64,000 nt of DNA from Paraphoma chrysanthemicola (Eukaryota; Ascomycota; Dothideomycetes; Pleosporales; Phaeosphaeriaceae). The position numbers and the translations under genes are program-made. Below, piece by piece: positions 34,201 to 45,406 of this stretch. Position 1 is the stretch's first letter. Each line of letters opens with the position of its first letter. The DNA lies in the NCBI GenBank assembly GCA_020744225.1, contig JAGMWG010000006.1:1798001-1862000 (forward strand), in the 5' to 3' direction. A model generated the notes under the pieces. The model was given only the letters and a program-made list of their open reading frames with translations. It ran no database searches and was not told where the DNA came from.

Positions 34201-35266
34201 ATACAAATGCCGTCTTGATTTTTCAGTGAGACGAGCAGGATCTAAATTGACTCTATCGAATTGCCGACGTGAAGATAACGGAATCGAATGCCAAAGACAG
34301 ATCACACTCATCAGAGGTGTCCATCTAGACATCGCTGTGCAGAACTAACGTAATGTTGAAGCGAAAGCTCCCGTGATGTATTCTTATCTATGATTGTGGT
34401 GTAGATGAGTTAGGCTCAGAATTTGGTGGTTAGTGAATGCGGTAAGCAGCAGGACATGTGCAGTAGTAGTACATCAGGTGCGGGTCGTTCGAATGACGCG
34501 ATGTCAAGTAATTTCGGAGTCTGATTCACAGTCCATCCTCCCCGCATCATAACGCAGGACCGTCGCTGCTGGGTTTCGTATGTATCCATACTAGATGAGT
34601 ATCACATTCCCAATAGCTATGTCTCCACCACTACCCATAAACGTTGCGTTCCTCGTCGCTGCCAGAAGAAATATCAATGCGTGATTCTAGGTCAGACAGC
34701 AACCCAGGTAACGCAAAATTTCCCGAAGTCCTGAGGAGGAGTCATTACACCTAGAAACCTAGACCGCTTTTCCCATATCTCTACCATTGCCTAGCATCGC
34801 ACTATTCCTCGATGCTACACGTATGAATACATGCACTACTGCGCGCAGCAGATGTGAGAATGTTTGGGTCGTGTGGTGGTCAGAGATTAGCCACGCAGAT
34901 AAGCCATTTTCAAGCAGCAAATTTTATAGTAGTGTATGGTAGCGCGATGTTTGGCATTTCTACATCTGTTTTTGATCTCCTCCATCTCGCATTCCGCTGC
35001 GCTTTGTCATCCATTTTCTCAATGGATTCATTATCGTCCATATCGTCGTCATCAGAAACAACCACCACCTGCCTACTACGGATTTGCCCTCTAATGCCGC
35101 TGCTACCTAGGCCCAGTGTAGCCCCACGCATGGTCCCACGGCCCCGCCCCTTCTCTGTCGTGCGCGGTTCGTAAGAGCACCCTTACTCTCTTCCTCAAGA
35201 TTGCGGGCTCCCTACCATGAGTTCGTGGAGTAAGCACAGACCGACCGATTTGGAGCTACATGCGTC
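34201..35266. other. intergenic, no intact gene seen
   Basis: About 1.07 kb between the aldehyde dehydrogenase gene and the HET pseudogene. Short frames only, without motifs. Confidence 0.5.
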
Positions 35267-35880
35267 ATGCGGCTTCTCCACTTTGACGCGCTGGGGAGGC
35301 TTGTCTTGACAGACTTTCGCTGCGATTCCGCCCTATGTCATTCTGTCGCACGGATGGGGTCGACTTCGAGATCCTCCTCGAAGACATAGTAAGCCAAGCA
35401 TACAAAGATAGACAAAAACGCTGTCGAAAGCTCCTGTTTTGCGCCGAACGGGCGGCAAGGACGCTCTGCAGTACTTATGGATCGATACATGCTGTATCGA
35501 TAGAAAGACCTGCGCAAGCGCTCGAAAGCAGTCAACTCGATGTTTTGGTAGTATAAAAATACCGCTCAATGCTACTTCTTCCTGTCAGACGTGTCATGTC
35601 TACCGCGAAAGACACGCCTCAACCCCACGACTGTGGGGCGTCGTTCCGTGCAAGCGCATGGTTCACTCAGGGGCGGAAGCTTCAAGAGCTCATTGCGCCA
35701 GCTTTAGTCGAGTTCTTCTCATGTGAAAGGCAGCACACCGGCGACAAAATGTCGCTTGACCAGCTTATACAAGAGATCACTCTGCGCAACTGTCCTTTGA
35801 CTGAGTTCGCTACATTTAAGCGGACAAGATGGGCCGTGTATCGCAGACTAACGGAGAACGAGAGCTGTTCATCTGCGTGA
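35267..35880 (+). pseudogene. HET-domain pseudogene, frameshifted
   Basis: Fragments of a HET (heterokaryon-incompatibility) domain lie in order but in different frames. First comes MRLLHFDALGRLVLTDF, then after a frame change IPPYVILSHGWG, then ALQYLWIDTCCIDRK, then YFFLSDVSCLP, and in the frame 35569-35880 FRASAWFTQGRKLQELIAPA, VEFFSCERQHTGDK and SLDQLIQEIT. These are the usual HET landmarks (SH-W, W(I/L)DT-CIDK, W-TRGWTLQEL). At least three frame changes make it dead. There is no sign of a surviving C-terminal half, so it may also be truncated. Confidence 0.8.
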
Positions 35881-36466
35881 TGTCTCAACATAAAGGGGTT
35901 TTTGCTTTTATTTTTGCTTGAGCTTAGCTTGGAACACGCGGTAATCCAGACTGGCGGTGCGCCGCTTGCTTAGTGCATTCGGGGCACCGGGGTCGATTTT
36001 CCCCACATCTTAGCGCACGCGCACGTCCAACAAGGCACCCCGTCATGGTATGTCCTGCAGGGCCAACGACATGCTGGCACACTGCGCAACGATCTCGAAA
36101 TCGCATAACCCATGCCGCGGTACATACCTGCGCGACAGCCAATCATCAGAAGGTTGGAATCTGCAGGTCCGCCACTAGCACAGCATGAAAGATCAAATCA
36201 GATTATTAGCAAGATCTTTGGCACGGAACTGTGCCGCTTCCCCTGTTCAAGCTGTATGGCGCATTTGACACATAAAGTTTCGATGCCCCTGGGATCGTAT
36301 GCACGTAATCTACGCAGGAAATGCCTCGCCTGCGCAAGTCATGGGAGAAGGCCGAAGGTGTCGTGGCGTAAGCCACTTCCCCAGGCATTTAACACATATT
36401 TAAGTGTGTTCCGCAGTCAACGATGTAGCGGTAGACCAACGGCTCCTGATGCTCATGTAAACCAAC
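35881..36466. other. intergenic, no gene seen
   Basis: About 590 bases between the HET pseudogene and the receptor gene. It should hold the receptor promoter. No HET tail is recognised here. Confidence 0.45.
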
Positions 36467-38071
36467 ATGATGCGTTTCTTCATCCTCTGCATTTTGCTTC
36501 TGGCTGTGGTTATACCGTCTCGAGCCCAAGATTCTGGCCTCAACTCGGTTCCGACATGTGCAGTAAGTTACACACAATTCGACGAGAAGACCAACACATT
36601 TATAGCTTACCTAGCAAAGCTGTGTAGACAAGTTCCTCAAAGCGTCGAATTGTGACACTCAGTCAGCCTCTTCCCTGTCCTGCGCTTGTAAAAATTCCAC
36701 TGTCTTGACCCAAGCGCGGCAGTGTTTCACTGTCGAATGCACACCGAAAGAATTGCTCACTGCGCTTAACGCTACTAGCGTCGCGTGCAAAGAGCCAGTC
36801 CGCACAAAATGGAAGTCTTACCGAATTATTCATGTGGTCTTTTTCTCTCTAGCCCTCACTGCCATTGCTATTCGGTGGACGACTCATGCTGCGCTTAGTC
36901 GTATACATTGGCTACACGAGGCTAATATGGTCGTCGTTTTGGTCAGTACTTTCGCTGTGATGGGATGATTTATCTCATACTTCGCAGGCTCTGAACACTG
37001 GTCTTTTCGTTGTTTGTTATAAAATGAGTAAGCGACCAAGCCCACGACGAATTGTGTCAAGAGTACTCACTACAACAGCATTTACTGGGCTGGGCCAAGA
37101 CTTGTGGAAAGTTCCATTCCCAGACATCACGTATACTCTATACGTAAGATCTCTACCCTCTCCCAGCCATCTCTGCGACTCACACTTCCGCTTTAGCTCT
37201 TCTGGATCTCCGAATGCACTTACTTCGCCCTCATCACATTCATTAAACTCCAGTTCCTCCTCTTCTATCTACAAATCTTCCCCGACCAGAGATTTCGCCG
37301 CATCGTATATTGCGTTATCGCATTCAACTTGGCCTCTATGATTGCCTTTATATTCTCTTGTATCTTCCTCTGCTCGCCGATAAACTTGGCGTGGACGCAG
37401 TGGGATGGAGAACATACAGGCAAGTGCAATAACAACAACACGCTGTCTTATGCGAATGCTTCCATCAGCATTCTTCTTGATCTAGTCGCTTTGGCTCTAC
37501 CAATACCACAAATCTGGAAACTGCAATTGTCTCTCAGAAAAAAGATCGGTGTATTGCTCATGTTCAGCGTTGGAGCTTTGTAAGTGCCACCACTCCGTCC
37601 TTTTTCGTATAAGGGAGATGTTGACAGGGAAACTCCAGCGTGACCATCGTCTCAATCCTCCGTCTGCGGGCTTTCACCCACTTTGCTACAACAACAAACG
37701 TCACCTGGGACTTCACAGAAGCATCGCTATGGTCCATCATCGAATGGGAAGTCGGCATCATTTGCTCTTGTATGCCTGCCATACGTCTCGGCTTAGTGCG
37801 CCTCTTCCCTAGAATCCTCGGCAGCACCTCAAACTCCACATACAAAGACACGAACGGAACGGGTCTGGGACACAGCGGGGGCAGAACACTCCAAGGATTG
37901 GGCACGAGCGGCATCAGCGCAAAAACAACATTCAGGGTGAGCAGCCATATGCGGAAGACACAGAGTAGCGACAATGAGGGGGGTTTCATGCAATTGGTGG
38001 AGATCGACGCAGGCGCACACAGTGCGGCGGCCTCGACAAGGTCATTGACTCGCGAGGGTCGCCAGGCATAG
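36467..38071 (+). CDS. CFEM-domain seven-transmembrane receptor (Pth11-like)
   Basis: A likely cell-surface receptor. Six exons (36467-36562, 36615-36941, 36988-37027, 37079-37143, 37197-37579, 37639-38071) give 447 residues. A signal peptide (MMRFFILCILLLAVVIPSRA) is followed by a CFEM domain with eight Cys: PTCAQSC, NCD, LSCAC, RQCFTVEC and VACKE (about residues 30-97). Then comes the fungal rhodopsin-like seven-helix region: IIHVVFFSLALTAIAIRW, NMVVVLVALNTGLFVVCYKM, LYLFWISECTYFALITFIKL, VIAFNLASMIAFIFSCIFLC, SISILLDLVALALPIPQIW and FVTIVSILRLRAF among others. The tail (from about 370) is cytosolic and Gly/Ser-rich. In Magnaporthe, Pth11-type proteins with this layout sense surfaces during infection; the role here is only inferred. 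Every junction uses GT..AG and the frame closes. Confidence 0.92.
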
Positions 38072-38879
38072 GAATATTGATGATATGATCAGGGTATATA
38101 ATGTAACATTCTCACGAATTTATTAATTTCAAAGAAGGACTTGAGCGTTTAGCACATTCGTTGACTGGCATTAGGTCAAGTCTTTTGTCCTCACGACCAC
38201 CACAATTGAGATGAAGGCATCTTGGATTGCAGACCTGCGTTGCTCAAGGCGTATTCCTTCTGCTTTGAGGTAAATTTGCTACTAGCCTTCCCGTTGCTAA
38301 GTTTGTTAGGTCTCTAGTCACTATAACTACTGTCTTACGTGCACCGCCTTCACCATGAGCTCGGGAACTCGGGTGCTTACCACACGAATTCCCCGTAGTT
38401 CTGCTCAGTACGCGAGTCTATAGTAGCACTTCATCGCGTGCACCTCTGTCAGCAGTGCAACCTCCTCCCTAAGCCAGCTCACCCACTGCCACCGTAGCTC
38501 TGTGGGGCTGTGGGGCTAGCCTCGGCTAGGTCTCAGCATGACTCGCTCGGGCTTGAGCGCCTTCGGTTCGCGTTTTTCTTGACTCAGCTTGGTCGCTGTT
38601 TCAACTCTGCGCGCGTCCCCGCTGCACGAATGCGCCTAAGGCTTGCAACTACACAGCTATGGATTTGCGCTAGTCTAGGGAGCTTTACGTGCCTGATTCG
38701 CCTACTGTTCGACCTGCTGTCTCTTGTTACTTCGCATCTCTTTCTCCTCTGCGCCTATGCTGCCACTCTTAACCTCCTAAACCCCTAGTGTATATCATGC
38801 CTTGGCTGGATTTGAGTGATAGCGTCCATATCTACATACTTGTAATGTTATTACAAGGAGAAAATCAAGCAGGTCGCTG
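38072..38879. other. intergenic, possible decayed transposon end
   Basis: About 800 bases, stop-dense. On the minus strand, about 38500-38790, a Lys/Gln/Ala-rich reading frame broken by several stops vaguely resembles the tail of pogo/Fot1-type transposases. This is too weak to call a gene. Confidence 0.3.
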
Positions 38880-39275
38880 AACTCTGCACCGCATGTTCTG
38901 CTTACTACGGGAGCTGAAGTTCGTGCGAACGAACTACGCGGCTGGAGCCAGCTCACTAAGTACGCCTCTATGCTGGAGCGCACCGCCAAGTTTCAGCGCG
39001 TCGGCTCGGAGTGTGACATTCTCTTCGACGCAGCGTATGAACACGGCGGAGAGCAGACATGCGACTGGTGTAGCGTTGACAGGCAAGAAACACGTCAGCC
39101 GCGCGAGAGCGAGGAAGTGTTTGTGCACGGCAGCACGATCGCAACGGGTAACCAGGTGATGAGAAGCGTGGCGGAAAGAGACAAGATCAGCGCTGAGCTC
39201 GGCGGCGTGCTCTGCTTCGGAATGGAGGCGGCGGGTCCGATGAGCAGCTTCCTGTGCCTGGCCATCCACCAAGGT
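38880..39275 (+). pseudogene. truncated PNP-type domain of an NLR-like gene
   Basis: In one frame the sequence encodes VLLTTGAEVRANELRG, YASMLERTAKFQRVG, CDILFDAAYEHGGEQTCDWC, VFVHGSTIATGNQVMRSVAERD and GVLCFGMEAAGPMSSF, then stops resembling the family after CLAI. This is the second half of the purine-phosphorylase-like domain that starts NLR-type genes such as the one at 17105-20333, where the same landmarks read HYGLIASGNQV and VEMEAAGLMNDF. Both the start of the domain and the NACHT part are missing, so it is a gene relic. Its divergence from the 17105 gene suggests a different family member, not a recent copy. Confidence 0.8.
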
Positions 39276-41223
39276 GGCAATCAGAACACGGTCTACTGTC
39301 GCTTTGCGACATGTGAACCAGAATTGCAAGGGGAATTGCAATCACTCAAATTCGACTTTTGACGCAACGAGACCTCGGTGGTGTGGCGTGGGAAGAACAA
39401 AGAGTGCCGACATATTGAAATCCGATAATGACATTCGAATCTCCATACTTTCCATAACCACATTTCGGCGAACGCACACCTGTAACCTCTGTACAATAAC
39501 GATACACAGGCGATTTCACGGCCGATGTAAGGCCCGTACACAAATCCTGTATTACTACCGCAATGCAACTAGCCCTTAAACACAGCATTTTGTTTAAACA
39601 CTCTGTGAACTAACCATTTCTTAGATAGGTGCACAATACTTAAAGAACGTCTAAGGTAGTCTCAGAAAGTGAAGTTAAGTAGCTTAGCAGTAATTTAAAA
39701 CTCTGCAAGGCAAGGAAGACACCTACAATAAATGAAGACAGTAAACAGGAAGATAAGGAGGTAAGGATTTTATTCCGAGGTTATCTACGCTATGCGACAG
39801 TTTTGGCGTTGTCAAATGTTGGTGTTCTGCTACGGCAGGTTTTCCGTCACAAAAGGACGGACGTTGGTAACAATTGAAATTGCTCTCCCTAAGTTTGCCA
39901 AGTTAAGAAAGACTAAATGCCAGCATGGGCACTAGTAGCGTTTGTCGATTGCAGTATCCTTTCAAAAGGCTCGCATCGCCTCTGTTATCGTTTGCAGAAG
40001 AGCAGCTAGCAGTCCAAAACAACTGTGTGACAGTCACGCATTATTGGGAGAAGCCACGGACTGCAACTCCTTGTTGGTAAGAATGATGCATAGAGACTTA
40101 TGACAGACATGATTACATTCTGTCTTCGTGTCTAACTATGCAAGGATTGTGCCGTTACACCATTGTGTGGAAAGTCGGTCGTACCGGCGTTGGCTGTTCG
40201 TGATGTTTGCTAGTAAAATCATGGATTCCCGGGCCAGTGCTGACATGTACCATTTAGCGATGTGATCGTTGTGTTGCAGACCGACGGTAGGGCTGTATGT
40301 CGCATCGCCGCGCAGGGCTGAGTTAAAGCGTTCAAGGGACAAGGCTCGGAAGGCGCGCCTTAAGTGCTGACCTACAAACGTATTATTGGGAAAAGCTTCA
40401 GGGGCTTACTTCTACAGACGCATTCCGTAGACAACCATGACTTGAGAAGATTACTTGGACATCAAGTCTGACGGGTTATCCCGAGGTCTCTTGCACGCGC
40501 AGCAAACAAATGGCCTTGGACACCCCACAATCACCACATTGGTTAGCGCAGCAACGCCCTTCGACCTGACTCCTTCTCTCGAAGAGCGATGTTTGAAAGC
40601 ATGTTAAGAATAACAGGCGAACACAGCGCTGGTCAGACATCGAGTGGTTAAAGGTGGCAAGTCATACATATCATATCACTTATTTCTCTTTTGCTTACCC
40701 AGTTTATTAGGCGGGAAGATTTGTTCTCGCCTCACCATCCGCTACGAGAAGGGCTCGCGCCATTCCTCTGCGCCCGACTACGTCGATCAAACCCGCAAGT
40801 TCCTTTTCGTGCCTCTTGCCTCTGCACGCCTAGAACTCGATCTCAGGCTCGTTTGTCTCGGAGTTGCAATCAGGCAATCTCTTTTACCTCATATGCGTCC
40901 CCACTACACACAAAGTGTTCATAGCCATGCCTGAAACACTTCAAAGTTGAATGCTACGTAACAAGAGAGGATAGAGTGCATTGAAGTCATACAGGCACGC
41001 TTGTCGGAACTCTAACATATTATACTAGAGATGGGCAGGCCTATCATCCACTCTTCTCTGTCACTCTTACGGGCAGTGAGTGATGTTAATCGCAATGCGC
41101 CACTATTCCTCTACAAGAGTATACTGTTTACTTGCCTCCTCTCGCGCTAAGACTTCCGAAGTCCACTTCTAGACCTTTACCGTTCAAAGTCTCTTTCTAG
41201 ATATGGAATCTTCCGGCGAAATT
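39276..41223. other. long gene-poor stretch
   Basis: About 1.95 kb of AT-rich, stop-dense DNA with only short open frames. I see no coding family, tRNA or clear repeat. It is probably old mobile-element or pseudogene debris, judging from its neighbours. Confidence 0.4.
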
Positions 41224-42315
41224 CCGGCGTGTGAATTGTTGCTGTGATGAGGGAAGCTGCATTGAACGCGAAGCTCCAGGATACCTGCATTGGCTGCGGC
41301 TCTCCTTTCCGCAACACCATGTATTCCTTTCGCCAAACTGCTCTGTCAGAGACAAAGAGAGATCATGGAACTGAAGCTGCTGAGGAGCTTGCCGCTCACG
41401 TAGACGATTCTGAAGTACTACGCTCTCATTACACTTCCCGTGGGGGCGACATCGGCATTTAGGGATGGCGCTTTGGAACGGAGCAGATCGGTGCCAGCAA
41501 GCTGAGTGAACAGTTTCGTTAAGGCAAGATCACCAAGTCCAGACCACAAGAAAAGGATAAATACGAGAGAAGGATGAACATCGCCAATCTCTGAAGAATG
41601 AGCTGAGCTGCCACCTAGACGACTTGATCTGGCAAGAAGAGGAGTATGTGGGAGTCCAGGTCAAAGTGAAAGTCATAACGGACCGTGCGCGAAACTTTCT
41701 CAATTAGCAGTCTATTGAGGATGTGCCTCGAGGCTACACTACGCATGTCACCGGCACCTACAAGGCATTGCTTGGTGGCCTGAACACTTCAGAAGCTTCT
41801 GACTTGCTGAATGAACATCATGCAGCTTTCTACGATCGCAAAGTTACTTTGAAGCGGCTTCGAAAGCGGTATAGTAGTCAAGCTCTGGATGAGACCTCGG
41901 CAGAAATGAAGTATCTGCTCAAGATCGCAAAAAAGTCATCTACTGGAGGGCTCACATCAAACTGCGGCAGCGCTCCGCGCAAAGATCACAAGGTAGCACA
42001 AACAGCGAATAAATAGCTCGAATGCTATACGCGGCAGCAACTCACTGCCCTAGAGTCTCTTCGCGGCGAGGGCGATGACTGAGCCGATGACTAAGGCGAC
42101 GAAGAAGATGGCGATGGAGGTGTAGGTGACATCGACACCCCAGCTATTGACGAAAACGCTCAGCATCGCGAAGGAGGTCCTCGGTCCGCGCTGAGTGGGA
42201 CCCTCCTGATGATGACGCGCAGTCTCAGATTCAGATCGACGACGCTGACGATCCGAACGCTCCCACCGCCTCCACGGATGAACGCCTCACGTTCCTCCAA
42301 GATGTTTGCCCTTAA
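41224..42315 (+). pseudogene. decayed reading frame, possible mobile-element protein
   Basis: Two open stretches (41244-41462 and 41723-42016) and readable sequence around them appear to be one broken gene. The first reads CIGCGSPFRNTMYSFRQTAL, GTEAAEELAAHVDDSEVLRS and HYTSRGGDIGI, then past a stop GWRFGTEQIGASKLSEQFR. The second reads YKALLGGLNTSEASDLLNEH, HAAFYDRKVTLKRLRKRY, then past stops LTALESLRGEGDD and an acidic tail. The Arg..His..Tyr order in the first part loosely recalls the end of tyrosine recombinases, but the His-Tyr spacing is longer than in XerD. At least four stops interrupt it. I cannot name the family. Confidence 0.45.
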
Positions 42316-42397
42316 TGATATTTGATCTTACAATGCTTGTCGAAATTTATGCAATACCAAAGTATGGATTCCCAGTGATGATGATCTATACATGAAT

Positions 42398-42538
42398 TTG
42401 CTTTGAACACCTTGATGCTGAATGGTGACGGTGCCCCAAATACCATATCGCTGTACCGCAAAGATCCTCCATCGTTTTCAGAAAGATATTCGAAAGCAAA
42501 AAAGTAAGTACAACAATGCGCAAATGCTCTAGTCAACG
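42398..42538 (+). repeat. diverged repeat, copy 2 (first copy at 7760-7913)
   Basis: Begins TTGCTTTGAAC and shares ATATCGCTGT, GCAAAGAT and the CAAATGCTCTAGT-like end with the copy at 7760-7913. It lies between the broken frame above and the tRNA gene. Confidence 0.5.
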
Positions 42539-42662
42539 ACAGAAATTCTGTCGCCCTGAATGCCAAAAATTCGTCCAACCCCGTTCACCCCACCCCAACG
42601 CAGCCCAAAAATCGACGCCCAACATCATAATATGGTCAAAAAGAAACGCGATTGCGTTCTGG

Positions 42663-42773
42663 TGGACGGGCGGGTGATCGAAACCCGGACCTTCCGCAGC
42701 GTAGTTGTCCTGAAGCCTGTGAGGACTGTAGGGTACATGCAAAGCGGACGCTCTACCACTGAGCCACACGCCC
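42663..42773 (-). tRNA. tRNA-Ala (anticodon TGC) with a 39-nt intron
   Basis: Read on the minus strand from 42773, the acceptor start GGGCGTG is followed by the D arm GGCTCAGTGGTAGAGCG. The anticodon arm is TCCGC-TTTGCAT-GCGGA with anticodon TGC. The intron of 39 bases sits after the A that follows the anticodon, the normal eukaryotic site. The variable loop AGGTC, T arm CGGGT-TTCGATC-ACCCG and 3' acceptor CCCGTCC with discriminator A complete it. The acceptor stem has one T-C mismatch and one G-T pair. This is an Ala type by anticodon and by GGG start. It may be slightly worn, but all arms fold. Confidence 0.85.
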
Positions 42774-43409
42774 AATTGATTATGAAGTTTTGGAGAATTG
42801 GCTATAATATAATCACAATTAAACTGCCATGAAGCGCACGCAAAACAGACTCTCAAACTGTCGAAATGAAGATTTTTCAATGAGGGTGGGGCACTATTGA
42901 AGCGGGGTGTGGTTGGAGAGTTGTGCCGATGAGCGCCGGAAATTACCCCGTGCGACATCGTGGCGCTAAACCGACGGACCGACAGGACACAACTCTAAAC
43001 ACACTGACTTTCGTGTTGACAAGAGAGTCCATGGTCAAAGCCGATAAGCGCGGAAAATAGTTGCGCAGTGGCGGTCGCGAGTCGCAAGGCCGAATCTCAC
43101 CTCAGCATGGCCAGGCTTTGCGTGCGCGAGCCGATCTCACAGACATAACGCATATTCAAGATAGTACGAGAATGAAATTAGTTCAATGAGGGTATCCAAA
43201 AATATGTCCTTTTGGTCCTTTCGATAGGAAAACATGTTTCAAGCGACTCCAAAACACCAAGCACGTTGACCACACCATGGCAATGATCGTGGTCGCGCAG
43301 TACGACTCGTAAATCTTTTCAACCACCAAGGAAATTATACAATCAAAGTCTTCTCGCTCATTTACCACGTTCATCCCCATCCGCGTCACTCACTCACAGG
43401 ATGCGACCC
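42774..43409. other. intergenic, no gene seen
   Basis: 640 bases between the tRNA and the lectin gene. It holds the 5' flank of the tRNA and the 3' end of the lectin gene. Confidence 0.5.
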
Positions 43410-45406
43410 TTACGTGTCCGGAATCGTCAACGTTCCCTTCGTCCACTCGCCGCCCGACAACGGCCTCGTGAACGCCGTGATATCGCTTCCTTCTGTTTGG
43501 TAAAACACGTACAAACTGTCCCACTTGGTCACATTACCAGCCTTCTCCGCATAGGCCGTCACGGTAAGATGCGTGCCGCCTAGTCCGAGCGCCGGGCCTG
43601 CCGGATCCGTGATCGTGAATGTCTGGTCCTGGACGAACGTTGTGTTTTCCGCTTGGTATGTGACGTTGTATCCCTTGACGCTTCGGTCTGCCATTTGCGC
43701 ATAAAAGTACGTCGTATACCCGAGCGAAGTGATGGGATGTACATTGCGTATGGCGCCGCTGGTGGAGTTCTGCCATGAGTTGATGGGATGATTCTCCTGC
43801 GAGACGGTGGTGGTGTTGGTGTCTTTCCACCAGAACTCGACGTTGTTTTGCTTGTTGGCCATCATTGCATAGGTAGTTGTGCCTTCGCCCCAACTGTAGC
43901 AGCCGACTCCAGCATGCGCGTTGAATCCTTGCCAACGTTGGATGGGGACCCATGTGTTCTGGCCGTTGTACCAAGCATATTGCTGAAAGGTGGACTCGTC
44001 AACGGCGTACCAGATGTTCATGCCTAGGCGCTCTTCGAATGGCTGAGTGTTTTGTTGGCCGGAGGCGGTGGGAAACTTGGAGAAATCGGAATCGCCGTAG
44101 TAGTTGCCCTTCCAGCATGCTTGTAGTCCGGTGCTTGGTGAGTCCATAGCTTTTAGCTTCAGATCGCTCAATGGGCCCGACTGCCAGATATCGGTCATAT
44201 TGGTCTTCGTAACCTGCTTGACGGTATCGTTCTTGTCGATGTAAAAGATGTGAAACTACAATAACCTTTAGCCTCAAAAACACGGCATCTATGTTAACCT
44301 GACTCACGTATTGGGTTGTGTTGAGGGCAAACGCCACGGCAGAAATCGGACTGCCGTTCTTCGCATCGGTCGCGACTGTTTCAGACTTGCCTCCTCCAAT
44401 CCACTTACGATCTGTGGTGTACTGCATGAAGCGAATATCGCCCGTGTGATGCTGGAAATACAGCGTGAAGATTCGCCGCTGGCCAACGTTCCACGATTCG
44501 CCAGCTAGTGCGATGCCCGTACCGTTGTACGCACCCTTCGTCGATAAGTACTTCGCATTGAGCGCGCCGCCGATGCAATACTCTGGCTTCTCGCGGCAGA
44601 AAGGATCCGTGCCACTGCTGTTACTGCGCACTACTTAGTATGCCTGATGGAACAACACTCAAGACGGTATGGACATACGAGTTGTTCTTCTTGAGACCCA
44701 AGCCCAAACCAAGACCAAGTCCCAGTGCAAGCGCAAGTACCCACACCAGGATGCAGCCAACCAGGATGCCGTAGGTCCTCTTCTTCAGCCCACACTTCCT
44801 GTCATCCTTTGGTGGAACTGGCGGCGGGACCGTTCCGGGTCGAGAGATAGGGTCGTTCGGATCAACGTGCTCCTTGAAAGTGTACGGTCGTACATGAGGA
44901 GACGTCAGTGTAGTGCCTCCGTTCGATGAAGGCGACATCGGCCGACCGCCATGAGGGTAATGTTGAAATTGACCAGGCACGACCTGCGGTCCTGAGTAGT
45001 CTGGCGTTAGGGATCCTAGCGCATCATGTGTCGCATACGGCGTCTCTTTCTCAGTCGAGTATCTTGTCTAATGTTAGCATACCATCACTTTTGTCGAAAG
45101 TCGTTCGATCTCATTCCATTGCTGAGAGAGGTCGAACACTCACGGCGAGTTGAAGTACCCTTCTTGATATTGCGCATGCGATTGTATGGCGCCTTGTGGC
45201 GGAGAGTGGTGGTAGTCTTGGTAATCTTGCAAAGGCGGAGAACCTTGAGGTGGTGAATGCGGATGTGGTGAGTATGTTTGCGGTGAGCCTTGGGCTTGAT
45301 AGATCTGATCGTGCTCTTGAAATCGTGGAGGTGGGCTCCATTGTCCGCCGTCAGTGTAGCTCCGAGGGCTGCTCACGTTGTCACGATAATCGTCGCGAGG
45401 ATCCAT
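43410..45406 (-). CDS. membrane-anchored fucose-lectin-like protein
   Basis: Four exons (45406-45144, 45062-44679, 44623-44308, 44255-43410) give 602 residues. The N-terminal 180 residues are Pro/Gln/Ser/Tyr-rich and cytosolic. A single membrane helix (about 183-211, TYGILVGCILVWVLALALGL) follows basic residues and ends in a Gly-Leu run, so the protein is type II. The outer part (about 240-600) resembles the fungal fucose-specific lectin fold: repeated blades with W/Y-rich motifs, for example FTLYFQHHTGDIRFMQY, MNIWYAVDESTFQQYAWYNG, TTTYAMMANKQNNVEFWWKD, TYFYAQMADRSVKGYNVTY and DSLYVFYQTEGSDITAFTR. It probably binds sugars at the cell surface. The key fucose-binding Arg/Glu/Trp set cannot be checked by eye. 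It could serve adhesion or recognition, which is inferred. Confidence 0.85.

Noticed and set aside
34093..34348. long C-terminal extension of the aldehyde dehydrogenase by reading through the last intron
   Set aside because: The spliced form gives the conserved PFGGFKGSG end; the read-through tail does not resemble the family.
38500..38790. possible pogo/Fot1 transposase tail on minus strand
   Set aside because: Only a vague Lys/Gln/Ala pattern with several stops; could be chance.
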